Assembly (NCBI RefSeq): GCF_900115955.1
Contig: NZ_FOYL01000007.1
Span: forward strand, 310,001 to 374,000
Length of the DNA: 64,000 bases
Reading direction: 5' to 3'
Source: Lentzea waywayandensis
Lineage (GTDB): Bacteria > Actinomycetota > Actinomycetes > Mycobacteriales > Pseudonocardiaceae
A program made the position numbers and the translations under genes. This document shows positions 26,428 through 34,888 of the stretch, piece after piece. How positions within the stretch are numbered: the first letter of the stretch is position 1; the number at the start of each line of letters is the position of its first letter. Under the pieces are notes generated by a model. That model did no database searches, had not been told where the DNA came from, and saw nothing but the letters and a program-made list of their open reading frames with translations.

Positions 26428-28989
26428 GTGGACCTCAGATACGAGGCGTACTGCTTCGCCGATCGGCAGTTCTACGATCTGCAGAGCAGCACCGAAAGCA
26501 CTCCCAAGGACGACTTTTCCACCGAACTCCCCGCGCTCCCACCCGACTGGGCGACGGTTGAGCGCAACGTGTGGCGACACCACCACCCGATGGGGGTACA
26601 GCTTCCCAACCAAGGGTGGAAAATCCACGTTTCCGCTGGACTCGACAACGCCGGCCGGGTACTGAAGGCCACTTACGACTATTGCGTCGAGCGGCGCATC
26701 AGTTTCAAGTACCTGCAGACGATGTCGATCGTGCTGGCGCGAAACTCGAAGTACGCGCCCCGTGAGGGCAGCGGCAAGCTGGTCACGATCTACCCGCTCG
26801 ACTCCGCGCACCTCGAAGCGATCCTCACCGGGCTCGCCCACGTGCTCGAAGGCGAGCACGGCGCGTACATCCTGAGCGACCTGCGGTTCGGCAAGGGGCC
26901 GCTGTACGTGCGCTACGGCGGGTTCGCCGAGCAGTGGCTGGAGGTCGACGGGCAGCAGGTGCTCGCGATCGAAGGGGCCGACGGCACGCTCATCCCGGAC
27001 AGGCGCAAGCCCGTCTTCAGCCTGCCCGAGTGGATCGAGCTGCCGGCGTTCCTCAAGCCGCACCTCGCCGAGCGCAACGCCGGTGACCCGGCCCGGTTCC
27101 AGTACCAGATCAAGAGCTCGCTGCACTTCTCCAACGGCGGCGGCGTCTACCTCGCGACTCGGAAGTCCGACGGCAAGGAGGTCGTGCTCAAGGAAGCGCG
27201 GCCGCACGCCGGGCTCGACCGCGAGGGCGAGGACGCGGTGGCACGGCTGGACCGCGAGTACGAGATCCTGACGAAGCTCCAGGGCATCAAGGGCGTGCCG
27301 GAGGTGTACGACCGCTTCACCGAGTGGGAGCACCTCTTCGTCGCCATGGAGTTCATGCCCGGCCGCTCGCTCGGGCAGTGGCTCGGCAGGCACTACCCGT
27401 TGACGCACAAGGACGTCAGCGACGAGACGATCACCGAGTACAAGGCACGCGCACTCGCCATGGTCGACCGGGTCGAGAGCCTGATGGCCGAGGTCCACGA
27501 GCGCGGCGTCGTGTTCGGTGACCTGCACACGCTCAACATCCTCGTGGACGACGAGGACGAGATCTCGCTCATCGACTTCGAGCTGAGCTCGACGATCGAC
27601 GCCGTCCGCAAGCCCACGCTCGGCGCGCCGGGGTTCCAGGCGCCGCGGGACCGCGACGGGTTCGACATCGACGCGCACCCGCTCGCCGCTCTCCGGCTCT
27701 GGATCTTCCTGCCGCTCAACACGGTGCTGGAACTCGCGCCGGCCAAGATCAGGCAGCACGTCAGGGTCATCCAGCAGCGTTTCGGGCTCACCGACGAGTA
27801 CTGCGCGCCGATCGTCGACGTGCTGACCCCGCGGGTCGACCCTCCGACGGACCCGGCGTTCACCGAGTTCGACGAGGAGACGCCGGACTGGGCGTTGGTG
27901 CGCAAGGAGATCGCCACGGCGATCCTGCACAGCGCCACGCCCCACCGCCAGGACCGGCTGTTCCCCGGCGACATCGAGCAGTTCGAGACCGGTGGCGCGG
28001 GCTTCGGGTACGGCGCGGCGGGAGTGCTGCACGCACTCGCGGAGTCCGGCGAGGGCCGCTTCCCCGAGCACGAGGAGTGGTTGCTCGACGCGCTCAGGAA
28101 AGACCCGCCGAAGCAGCCCGGTTTCTACGTCGGTGCCCACGGCATCGCGCACGTGCTGGAGAACTTCGGCCACCACGACGCCGCGACCGAGATCGTCGAG
28201 AGCTACGCCGAGCTCGTTCCGTCCACTCAGGACCACGGACTGAGCGCGGGCCTGTCCGGCATAGGCCTGAACCTGTTGCACTTCGCGAACTCCCGCGAGG
28301 ACGACAGCTTCGCGGCCCAGGCCGAGCACCTCGCGCAACGGCTCGCGAAGCAGCTCGCGGACGCGCCGGGCCCGGCGGACAAGGCGAAGGCGGGCCTGCT
28401 GCACGGCTGGTCCGGACCGGCGCTGTTCTTCCTGCGGATGTTCGAGCACACCGGTGAACGCCGCTGGCTCAAGCTGTCCGAGCAGGCACTGGAACGCGAC
28501 CTGGCCGAGACGATGATCGCGCTCGACGGTTCGTTGCAGGTGCGCGACGGCACGCTGCGAAGCCTTCCGTACGTGGGCATCGGCGGCGCCGGCATCGCTC
28601 TCGTGCTGACCGAGTTCGCCCAGCAGGCGCCGGAACGGCCGTGCGTCGAGAAGCTGCCCGAACTGCTCACCGGCTGCACCGGCGAGTTCGTCATCCAGCC
28701 CGCGTTCACGCTGGGCAGGGCCGGACTGCTCGCCACCCTGGCGCACGCCACGCGTCACCGGCCGAACGAGCGCTTCGAGCGCGCCATCGGGCAGCACCTC
28801 AAAGCCCTGGGCTGGCACGCCACGCGCTACGGCGGCGGGCTCGCGTTCCCCGGTGTGCAGCTGCGCCGGCTCTCCATGGACCTCAACACCGGCGGCGCGG
28901 GCGTTCTGCTCGCCCTGGCGTCCACAGTGGACGGCCGTGCACCACTGCCCTTCCTGGGCTCACGAACGCCGGTCCTCGCGGACCGGTAG
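26428..28989 (+). CDS. lanKC: Class III lanthipeptide synthetase LanKC
   Basis: An 853-residue three-domain enzyme of the RamC/AmfT type. It phosphorylates Ser/Thr in the precursor, eliminates phosphate to form dehydro residues and closes lanthionine or labionin rings. The N-terminal lyase-type domain covers about residues 1-225. The protein kinase domain runs about 230-500, with GGGVYLATRKSDGKEVVLKEA, the catalytic loop FGDLHTLNILV (about 363) and the metal-binding DFE. The LanC-like cyclase domain covers about 525-853 (GGAGFGYGAAGV, GLLHGWSGPALF) and lacks the Cys-Cys-His zinc ligands, as class III enzymes do. The start is GTG 26428 after AGGGAGGGG. Confidence 0.93.
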   Translation: MDLRYEAYCFADRQFYDLQSSTESTPKDDFSTELPALPPDWATVERNVWRHHHPMGVQLPNQGWKIHVSAGLDNAGRVLKATYDYCVERRISFKYLQTMSIVLARNSKYAPREGSGKLVTIYPLDSAHLEAILTGLAHVLEGEHGAYILSDLRFGKGPLYVRYGGFAEQWLEVDGQQVLAIEGADGTLIPDRRKPVFSLPEWIELPAFLKPHLAERNAGDPARFQYQIKSSLHFSNGGGVYLATRKSDGKEVVLKEARPHAGLDREGEDAVARLDREYEILTKLQGIKGVPEVYDRFTEWEHLFVAMEFMPGRSLGQWLGRHYPLTHKDVSDETITEYKARALAMVDRVESLMAEVHERGVVFGDLHTLNILVDDEDEISLIDFELSSTIDAVRKPTLGAPGFQAPRDRDGFDIDAHPLAALRLWIFLPLNTVLELAPAKIRQHVRVIQQRFGLTDEYCAPIVDVLTPRVDPPTDPAFTEFDEETPDWALVRKEIATAILHSATPHRQDRLFPGDIEQFETGGAGFGYGAAGVLHALAESGEGRFPEHEEWLLDALRKDPPKQPGFYVGAHGIAHVLENFGHHDAATEIVESYAELVPSTQDHGLSAGLSGIGLNLLHFANSREDDSFAAQAEHLAQRLAKQLADAPGPADKAKAGLLHGWSGPALFFLRMFEHTGERRWLKLSEQALERDLAETMIALDGSLQVRDGTLRSLPYVGIGGAGIALVLTEFAQQAPERPCVEKLPELLTGCTGEFVIQPAFTLGRAGLLATLAHATRHRPNERFERAIGQHLKALGWHATRYGGGLAFPGVQLRRLSMDLNTGGAGVLLALASTVDGRAPLPFLGSRTPVLADR

Positions 28990-29029
28990 CAGTAAAGAGA
29001 TCGATCCCTCGAAACTAGGAGATAGCGTC

Positions 29030-29191
29030 ATGGGCTTCATCCTTGACATGCAGGACCTCGAGACGCCCGAGGCCCCCGCCAACATGATGGCCGGCGGTTC
29101 CGGTGGTGGCGGCGGCGGTTCGACCACCGCGTCGAGCGCCTCCCTGCTGCTCCCGTGCAGCCACAGCAGCGCGTCCCTGCTGCTGTGCTGA
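29030..29191 (+). CDS. lanA: Class III lanthipeptide precursor (SapB/AmfS-like)
   Basis: A 53-residue precursor with AGGAG upstream of ATG 29030. The leader opens GFILDMQDLETPE, matching the (I/L)LDxQ recognition motif of class III leaders such as RamS and AmfS. A Gly-rich hinge (residues 22-30, six glycines in a row) precedes the core. The core holds two ring motifs: S35-S38-C43 (SSASLLLPC) and S46-S49-C53 (SSASLLLC), each fitting the Ser-x2-Ser-xn-Cys pattern for labionin or lanthionine. The hydrophobic LLL faces resemble morphogenetic SapB peptides, so a surfactant role in aerial growth is plausible. Confidence 0.92.
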   Translation: MGFILDMQDLETPEAPANMMAGGSGGGGGGSTTASSASLLLPCSHSSASLLLC

Positions 29192-29218
29192 TCTGGCTTC
29201 ACCAGCACGTGATCGGCC

Positions 29219-29251
29219 GGTGAGCGGCATAGGCGAAGTATGCCGCTCACC
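29219..29251 (+). terminator. Hairpin between precursor and exporter genes
   Basis: A perfect 12-bp stem (29219-29230 with 29240-29251) with a 9-base loop, 27 bases after the precursor stop. No T tract follows. Such a structure commonly stabilises precursor mRNA or attenuates read-through into transporter genes. Confidence 0.75.
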
Positions 29252-29260
29252 CGCCTGAAG

Positions 29261-29294
29261 AGGGGCTCGGCAGCCGGCCAGCTGTCGGGCCCCT
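29261..29294 (+). terminator. Second hairpin between precursor and exporter genes
   Basis: A 14-bp stem (29261-29274 with 29281-29294), with two positions that pair as G-U in RNA and a 6-base loop. It follows the first hairpin directly and may lower transporter expression relative to the precursor. Confidence 0.65.
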
Positions 29295-29335
29295 CGCTTC
29301 ATGATGGGCCCAGATGAGCCTCGGAGGAACAGCCG

Positions 29336-30952
29336 ATGACCAAACCCGGTGACCAGCTGTTGTTCTCCACCGTCAAACGCGACTACCGCCCGTGGTTGCT
29401 GCTTCTCAACGCCGCCGTCGCCACGACCGGCGGCCTTCTGCTTCCCGCCGCCCTCGCCGGGGCCGTCGACATGGCCCTGAGCGGCACGTTCGTGCTGGCC
29501 ACGATCGTGTTCCTGCTGGTGCTGGCGGGTGTCGAGATCCTCGGCGACGCGATCGGCATCATCCTCGCCGCGAGCATCACCGCCCGCGCCACGGCCTGGC
29601 TCCGGCGCCGCCTGACCCGGCGTTTGCTCACTCTCGGTCACCCGTCACCGTTCGCCGCAGGGGACGCCGTCAGCCGCGTCACCGGCGACTGCGGCAACGC
29701 GGGCAGCGTCGCGGTGACCGTGATCAGTCTCGCCGTCACCGCCGTGTCGTCGGTCGGCTCGGTGATCGCACTGGCCCTTCTGGACTGGCGGCTCGCGGCC
29801 GTGTTCCTGGTGAGCGCCCCTCTCGCGGGCTATCTCGTCCGCACGCACATGCGCCTCACCGCCGACGACGTCCTGGCGTACCAGGAGGTGTCCGGCGAGG
29901 TGTCCGCGCGGCTGCTCGACTCGGTGTCCGGCCTGCGCACGATCGCCGCCGCCGGCATCGCCGATCGCGAGACGAACCGCGTGCTGGAGCCGCTCCCCCG
30001 GCTCGCCGCGGCGGGCGCCGGCATGTGGCGCACCCAGGCGAAGATGATGTGGCGGGCCGGGTTGTTGCTGCCCGCCGTCGAGGTCGCGGTGCTCACCGCC
30101 GCCGGTTTCGGTGTGATGGAAGGCAGGCTGAGCACCGGTGACGTGCTCGCCGCCCTCGGGTACGCGGCGCTCGGCATGGGCATCGTCGGCCAGATGACCC
30201 AGCTGACCGTGCTGGAACGGACCCGCGCCAGCGCCGGCAGGATCGCCGAGGTCCTCGACACCCCGGCACCGAAACGCCCAGCCCCGAAGCCGTCCAACGG
30301 AGTCATCGAACTCCGGCACGTCAGCGTCGGCGACGCGCTGCACGACGTGAACCTGATGATCCCGGCCGGCACGTTCGCCGCGATCGTCGGCAGTTCCGGC
30401 GCGGGCAAGTCGACGCTGGCCGCCGTGCTCGGCGGACTGTCCGCTGTGGACGCGGGCGAGGTGGTGGGAGACGACGCGGTCGGATACGCCTTCGAACGCC
30501 CCGCGCTGCTCGGCGCCACGATCGGTCGTTCTATCGGCTATGGAACGGACGCCGACGAGATCCAGGTGCGCGACGCCGCCGTCGCCGCCCAGGTGCACGA
30601 CGTGCTGATCCGTCTGCCGCAGGGATACGAGACGCCGATGGCCGACGCACCGTTGTCCGGCGGTGAGGCGCAACGAGTCGGCCTGGCCCGCGCGATCATC
30701 CGGGATCCCGAGGTGCTCGTGCTCGACGACGCCACCGCGAGTCTGGACACCGTGACCGAGGCCAAAGTGGACAAGGCGCTCACCACGGCACTGCCCGGCC
30801 GGACCCGCGTGGTCGTGACGCACCGCCCGGCCACAGCCGCGAGAGCGGATCTCGTGGTGTGGCTGGAAGACGGCCGGGTCCGCGGCACCGGCACCCATCA
30901 GGAGCTGTGGAACGACGAGGACTACCGCGCTGTGTTCACCGGGGGCGAGTGA
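29336..30952 (+). CDS. ABC exporter, fused membrane and ATPase domains (RamA/AmfB-like)
   Basis: A 538-residue half-transporter with about six membrane helices in residues 15-300 and a C-terminal ATPase. Walker A is GSSGAGKST (about 350), the signature is LSGGEAQRVG (about 440), Walker B is VLVLDDATASLD, and the switch His is in VVTHRPAT. GGAGGAA precedes the ATG. It probably pairs with the next gene product as a heterodimer that exports the modified lanthipeptide, as in ram and amf loci. There is no peptidase domain, so leader removal needs a separate protease. Confidence 0.88.
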   Translation: MTKPGDQLLFSTVKRDYRPWLLLLNAAVATTGGLLLPAALAGAVDMALSGTFVLATIVFLLVLAGVEILGDAIGIILAASITARATAWLRRRLTRRLLTLGHPSPFAAGDAVSRVTGDCGNAGSVAVTVISLAVTAVSSVGSVIALALLDWRLAAVFLVSAPLAGYLVRTHMRLTADDVLAYQEVSGEVSARLLDSVSGLRTIAAAGIADRETNRVLEPLPRLAAAGAGMWRTQAKMMWRAGLLLPAVEVAVLTAAGFGVMEGRLSTGDVLAALGYAALGMGIVGQMTQLTVLERTRASAGRIAEVLDTPAPKRPAPKPSNGVIELRHVSVGDALHDVNLMIPAGTFAAIVGSSGAGKSTLAAVLGGLSAVDAGEVVGDDAVGYAFERPALLGATIGRSIGYGTDADEIQVRDAAVAAQVHDVLIRLPQGYETPMADAPLSGGEAQRVGLARAIIRDPEVLVLDDATASLDTVTEAKVDKALTTALPGRTRVVVTHRPATAARADLVVWLEDGRVRGTGTHQELWNDEDYRAVFTGGE

Positions 30953-32670
30953 TGCGTTTCTACCTCTCCACGCTGGCAGGACACCGCAGGGGCGTCCTGA
31001 TCCTGCTCGGCTGGTCCATGCTCGAAGGCATCCCGGCGTTCTTCGGTGGCAGGCTCGTCGGCACCGCCGTCGACCAGGGCTTCGCGGCAGGAGATCCGCT
31101 GGCCGGCGTGCTGTGGCTGCTCGCGTTCGCGGCGCTCGCGGTGGCGGGCGCGCTCGGCCAGCGGCAGGTGTTCGCACGGCTCGGAGCCGTCGTCGAACCG
31201 ATGCGCGACGCCCTGGTCACGCGGGTCGTGAAGGGCGTGCTGAACGACCCGTCGCACCGCCGCACACCGGACGCCAGCGCGGTCGCCATGATCACCCGGC
31301 ACGTCGAGGTGGTCCGCGACGCCACTGCGGGCGTTCTGGTGCAGGCTCGCGCACTTCTGGTCACGACGATCGCCGCGCTCATCGGTCTCGCGACCACGGC
31401 CGCCGCGCTGATCTGGCTGGTCGTGCTGCCGATCGTGGCGGCGCTGCTGCTCTTCGGGTTGATGCTTCCCTCGCTGGCCAAACGACAGCGCGACGCCGTC
31501 ATGGCCGACGAACGCACGGCGGAGGCGTCCGGTGCGGTGCTGACCGGACTGCGTGACGTCGCCGCCTGCGACGCGGCCGCCGAGGCGTACGGGGACGTCG
31601 CGAAGCAGATCAACCTGCAGGCCAGGGCCACGGTCACGGTCGCGTGGGCGAACTCGTTGCGCGCCACGGTGATCGCGATCGGCGGCTTCACGCCCGTCGT
31701 GCTGCTGGTGGCGTTCGCTCCCCCGCTGGTCGCTTCCGGTCAGCTCACCACGGGTGCCGTCCTGGCGGCGGTCGTCTACCTGACCAACAGCGTGAACCCC
31801 GCGCTGCACGGCCTCGCCCGCACCACCAGCACCGTCGTGATGCGGCTGATGGTCGCGCTCAAACGACTTCAGGAGGCCGCGCCGCGCACCGGCAAGGAGA
31901 TCGGCACCGAAATTCCGGCCAACGGCGAGTTCGTGCTGCGGGACGTCACGTTCGGCTGGAGCCCGGACGCGGAACCGGTGCTGCGCGGCCTGTCACTCGA
32001 CCTGCGTCCCGGCGACCACCTGGCGGTGGTCGGCCCGTCCGGCATCGGCAAGTCCACAATGGCCAGTCTGCTCACCGGTCTGATGCCACCGGACAACGGC
32101 TGCGTCCTGTTCGGTGGCGCGCCGGTCGACCGGGTAGCGCCGACGGTCAGGCACCACGCGATCGCACTGATTCCGCAGGAGACGTACCTGTTCACGGGCA
32201 CTGTGCGCGAGAACCTCACGCTTCTCGCGCCGTGGGCGACCGACGAGGATCTCGTCGACGCAGTGAAAAAGGTTGGCGCCAAACCACTTCTGGACGGACT
32301 GGGTGGCCTGGACGCCGCGCTCGGCCATGGCGGAGAAGGACTTTCCGCTGGTGAGGCGCAGCTTCTGGCACTCGCGCGGGTCTACGTCACGTCCGCGGGC
32401 GTCGTCATCCTCGACGAGGCGACCTCACATCTGGATCCCGCCGCCGAGGCCCGGGTCGAACGGGCTTTCGCGCAACGGAACGGAATTCTCGTGGTGATCG
32501 CGCACCGGCTGAGCTCGGCTCTGCGAGCGAACCGCGTGCTGGTCATGGACGGCGGCAAGCCGTTGCTCGGCTCCCACGAACACCTGCTCAAGACGTCCGC
32601 GCTCTACGGGCAGCTCATGCTGGCCTGGGATCCCACGCACCGGAAGGAAACCCCGCTGCCCAAACGGTGA
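30952..32670 (+). CDS. ABC exporter, fused membrane and ATPase domains (RamB/AmfA-like)
   Basis: A 572-residue half-transporter whose ATG overlaps the previous stop by one base (TGATG). The membrane domain covers about residues 10-300. The ATPase has Walker A GPSGIGKST (about 361), signature LSAGEAQL (about 463), Walker B VVILDEATSHLD and switch His in VIAHRLSSA. The signature Gly-to-Ala change (LSAGE instead of LSGGE) and the intact catalytic Glu suggest asymmetry between the two ATP sites. It is the last gene of the lanthipeptide operon; a hairpin overlaps its stop. Confidence 0.88.
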   Translation: MRFYLSTLAGHRRGVLILLGWSMLEGIPAFFGGRLVGTAVDQGFAAGDPLAGVLWLLAFAALAVAGALGQRQVFARLGAVVEPMRDALVTRVVKGVLNDPSHRRTPDASAVAMITRHVEVVRDATAGVLVQARALLVTTIAALIGLATTAAALIWLVVLPIVAALLLFGLMLPSLAKRQRDAVMADERTAEASGAVLTGLRDVAACDAAAEAYGDVAKQINLQARATVTVAWANSLRATVIAIGGFTPVVLLVAFAPPLVASGQLTTGAVLAAVVYLTNSVNPALHGLARTTSTVVMRLMVALKRLQEAAPRTGKEIGTEIPANGEFVLRDVTFGWSPDAEPVLRGLSLDLRPGDHLAVVGPSGIGKSTMASLLTGLMPPDNGCVLFGGAPVDRVAPTVRHHAIALIPQETYLFTGTVRENLTLLAPWATDEDLVDAVKKVGAKPLLDGLGGLDAALGHGGEGLSAGEAQLLALARVYVTSAGVVILDEATSHLDPAAEARVERAFAQRNGILVVIAHRLSSALRANRVLVMDGGKPLLGSHEHLLKTSALYGQLMLAWDPTHRKETPLPKR

Positions 32671-32676
32671 GCGGGG
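32651..32676 (+). terminator. Hairpin overlapping the exporter stop codon
   Basis: CCCCGCT (32651-32657) pairs with AGCGGGG (32670-32676). A second small repeat, GGACT-AAAC-AGTCC, lies at 32685-32698. Together they probably end the lanthipeptide operon before the convergent DUF3145 gene. Confidence 0.55.
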
Positions 32677-32700
32677 TCCACACAGGACTAAACAGTCCCG

Positions 32701-33204
32701 TTAGCCGACACGGTGCAGCCAGGTCACCGGAGCGCCGTCGCCCGCGCGACGGAACGGTTCCAGCGCGTCGTCCCACGCGGCGCCGAGCAGCTCATCAACG
32801 CCGTGCGCGAAGGATTCGCCGCCTCTGGCACGTACAGCCAGTGACCGCAGCTGGTCCTCGTTCACGACGATGTCGCCGTTCGCCGACGTGCGGGCGTGCC
32901 ACAGCCCCAAAACGGGCGCGAAGCAGAAGCGCTCGCCGTCCTGACCGGAGGACGGTTCCTCGGTCACCTCGAACCTGAGCATGGGCCACGCGCGCAGCGC
33001 AGCCACGAGTTTGGCGCCGGTGCCGGCGTCTCCGGTCCATGCGCATTCAGCGCGCAACTGGCCTGGTGCCGCGGGTTGCGCTGCCCACCTGAGGTCTACC
33101 CGGACACCGAGGGTGCCCGAGATCGCCCACTCGACGTGCGGACAGACCGCAGACGGCGACGAGTGGACGTAAACCACGCCACTGGTGCTGCCACGGGTGC
33201 TCAC
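32701..33204 (-). CDS. DUF3145 family protein
   Basis: A 167-residue cytosolic protein of the DUF3145 family, conserved in actinobacteria and without known function. Family blocks include GVVYVHSSPSAVCPHVEWAI near the N-terminus, a Trp-rich central strand and LLGAAWDDALEPFRRAGDGAPVTWLHRVG at the end. The start is GTG 33204 with GGAGG six bases upstream. In Streptomyces a DUF3145 gene directly follows fabF. Here it is about 8 kb away, which marks the intervening region as an insertion into an old gene order. Confidence 0.87.
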   Translation of the reverse strand: MSTRGSTSGVVYVHSSPSAVCPHVEWAISGTLGVRVDLRWAAQPAAPGQLRAECAWTGDAGTGAKLVAALRAWPMLRFEVTEEPSSGQDGERFCFAPVLGLWHARTSANGDIVVNEDQLRSLAVRARGGESFAHGVDELLGAAWDDALEPFRRAGDGAPVTWLHRVG

Positions 33205-33404
33205 TGCTGACCTCCGCTACTCGACGAGGGACGTCTTCCCCTACGCCTTTGTCGAGAGTGAGGTGATCACCGCGAAACCCGTTCGCTGCATTCTGCCTCG
33301 ACTTGAGGCATGTCCGCCATAAGAACCAGCTCGATCATCACCCGACCGGGGCAGATACAGGTCTTAAGTCCCGATCTCCCGGCCGAGTGATGCCTGATCG
33401 TGAT

Positions 33405-34745
33405 CTACAGAGCGTTTACCGCGGCCACCACGTCGACTAGACCCGTCCCCTTGTCGAACGACGAGGTGAAGGGGCCGACGGGCCCGTAACCGGTGCCGTA
33501 CTTGTAGGCCGTCGACTTCAGCGCCCGCTCGATGTCGGCCGGGGTCGCGGAAGGCTTGGCCTGGAACAGCTGTGCGACGATCCCGGCGATGTGCGGTGCC
33601 GCCATCGACGTGCCGCTGATCGTGTTGAACGTGCCGAGGTCGAGCAGTCCGGGCCCGTTCTGCGGCTTCAGGCCGGTCGCGCAGATCGGCAGGTAGAGCC
33701 GGCACGACGAGGTGATGTTCTCCCCCGGCGCCGAGATGTCCGGCCACGTCGCGGAGTTCGTGGCGAGACCACGGGACGAGAAGTCCGACACGGCGCCGTC
33801 GCGAGTACCGGTCTCCTGGTCGTTGTAGGAGGCCACCGAGATCACGCCGGGCGTCGGGTCGATGCCGGGCGGGTTCGACAGGTTCGCTGAACCATCGCCG
33901 CCGTCGTTGCCGTTCGCCCACACCACGACGACGCCTTCGGCCACGAGCTGTCGTTGCAGCTTGACAGTGACCGACTCAGGGTCGAACGCACCGCCGCCAG
34001 ATGGCCCATAGGAGTTGTTGATCACCTTGATCGGCGGGCAGGTCGAGGCGGGCACGCCGGCGCCGCACGGGGCCTGGTGGTTCTCCAGCACCCAGTTCAG
34101 CGCGGCGTCCGCGCCGAGGATGAGGATCGCCGCGCCGGTCGAGATCACGACGCCCTTCGCGCCCGGCGCCGCGCCGTGGATCACCGGTCCGCCGGTGGTC
34201 TGCACGTCGCCGCCGATCGCGATGCCGGTGACGTGGGTGCCGTGGCCGCCCAGCGAGGTCGTGTCGGTGTCGACGAAGTTCGGCACCGGCACGATGCAGT
34301 TCGTCTGCGTCGAGCCGTCCAGGCACAGGCTCTTCAGGTTGCGGACGATCCGGCCGCCGAACGACGGGTGGTTCGGGTCGACGCCCGAGTCGATCACCGC
34401 GACCGACACGCCCGCGCCGGTCAGCCCGAGGCTGTTGCGGGCGTCCAGGCCGCGCGTGGCGGTGTGCGAGGTCGACCCGAGGAACTTGATCGGCTTCTGG
34501 ACCTCGACGCGCGTCACGCCCGCTTTGGCCCTGGCGGAGGAGATCTGCGCGGAGTCACCCCGCGCGGCTACGACGCCGATCTTGCGGAAGCTCGTGAGCT
34601 TCTGCAGACCAGCCGCTTCGACCGCCTGTTCCGCGGCGGTGATGTCGGCTCCGTGGACGTAGACCGTGGAGGTCGGCGCGGCCGTCGCGACAGGGGATGC
34701 GGCGGCCACCAGCAGTGCGGCGAGCAGTGCAGCGCGTGTGTACAT
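33405..34745 (-). CDS. Secreted subtilisin-like serine protease (S8)
   Basis: A 446-residue exported protease. A signal peptide (YTRAALLAALLVAAASPVATAAP) is followed by a short propeptide region and the S8 catalytic domain. The triad is visible: Asp in VAVIDSGVDPNHP (about residue 118), His in GHGTHVTGIAIGG (about 168) and Ser in SGTSMAAPHIAG (about 388), with the oxyanion Asn in VINNSYGP. Paired cysteines suggest disulfides. GGAGGGTCC sets ATG 34745. It is a possible candidate for extracellular leader-peptide removal, but only by location and class. Confidence 0.92.
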   Translation of the reverse strand: MYTRAALLAALLVAAASPVATAAPTSTVYVHGADITAAEQAVEAAGLQKLTSFRKIGVVAARGDSAQISSARAKAGVTRVEVQKPIKFLGSTSHTATRGLDARNSLGLTGAGVSVAVIDSGVDPNHPSFGGRIVRNLKSLCLDGSTQTNCIVPVPNFVDTDTTSLGGHGTHVTGIAIGGDVQTTGGPVIHGAAPGAKGVVISTGAAILILGADAALNWVLENHQAPCGAGVPASTCPPIKVINNSYGPSGGGAFDPESVTVKLQRQLVAEGVVVVWANGNDGGDGSANLSNPPGIDPTPGVISVASYNDQETGTRDGAVSDFSSRGLATNSATWPDISAPGENITSSCRLYLPICATGLKPQNGPGLLDLGTFNTISGTSMAAPHIAGIVAQLFQAKPSATPADIERALKSTAYKYGTGYGPVGPFTSSFDKGTGLVDVVAAVNAL

Positions 34746-34888
34746 GGACCCTCCGTGAACATTGGCAGGCAATCCATCTAACGAGTGATCCACTTATCGG
34801 TGACGGCCATCACGCAATGTCTCGACCGGCTGCGTTGGGACGACCCCGGACCGCTACGGTGTCCCCCCGTGCGGAAAGGTAGGGACTC

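Noticed and set aside
26392-28818. An 808-codon minus-strand frame opposite lanKC
   Set aside because: Same antisense artefact; the plus strand carries clear kinase and cyclase motifs.
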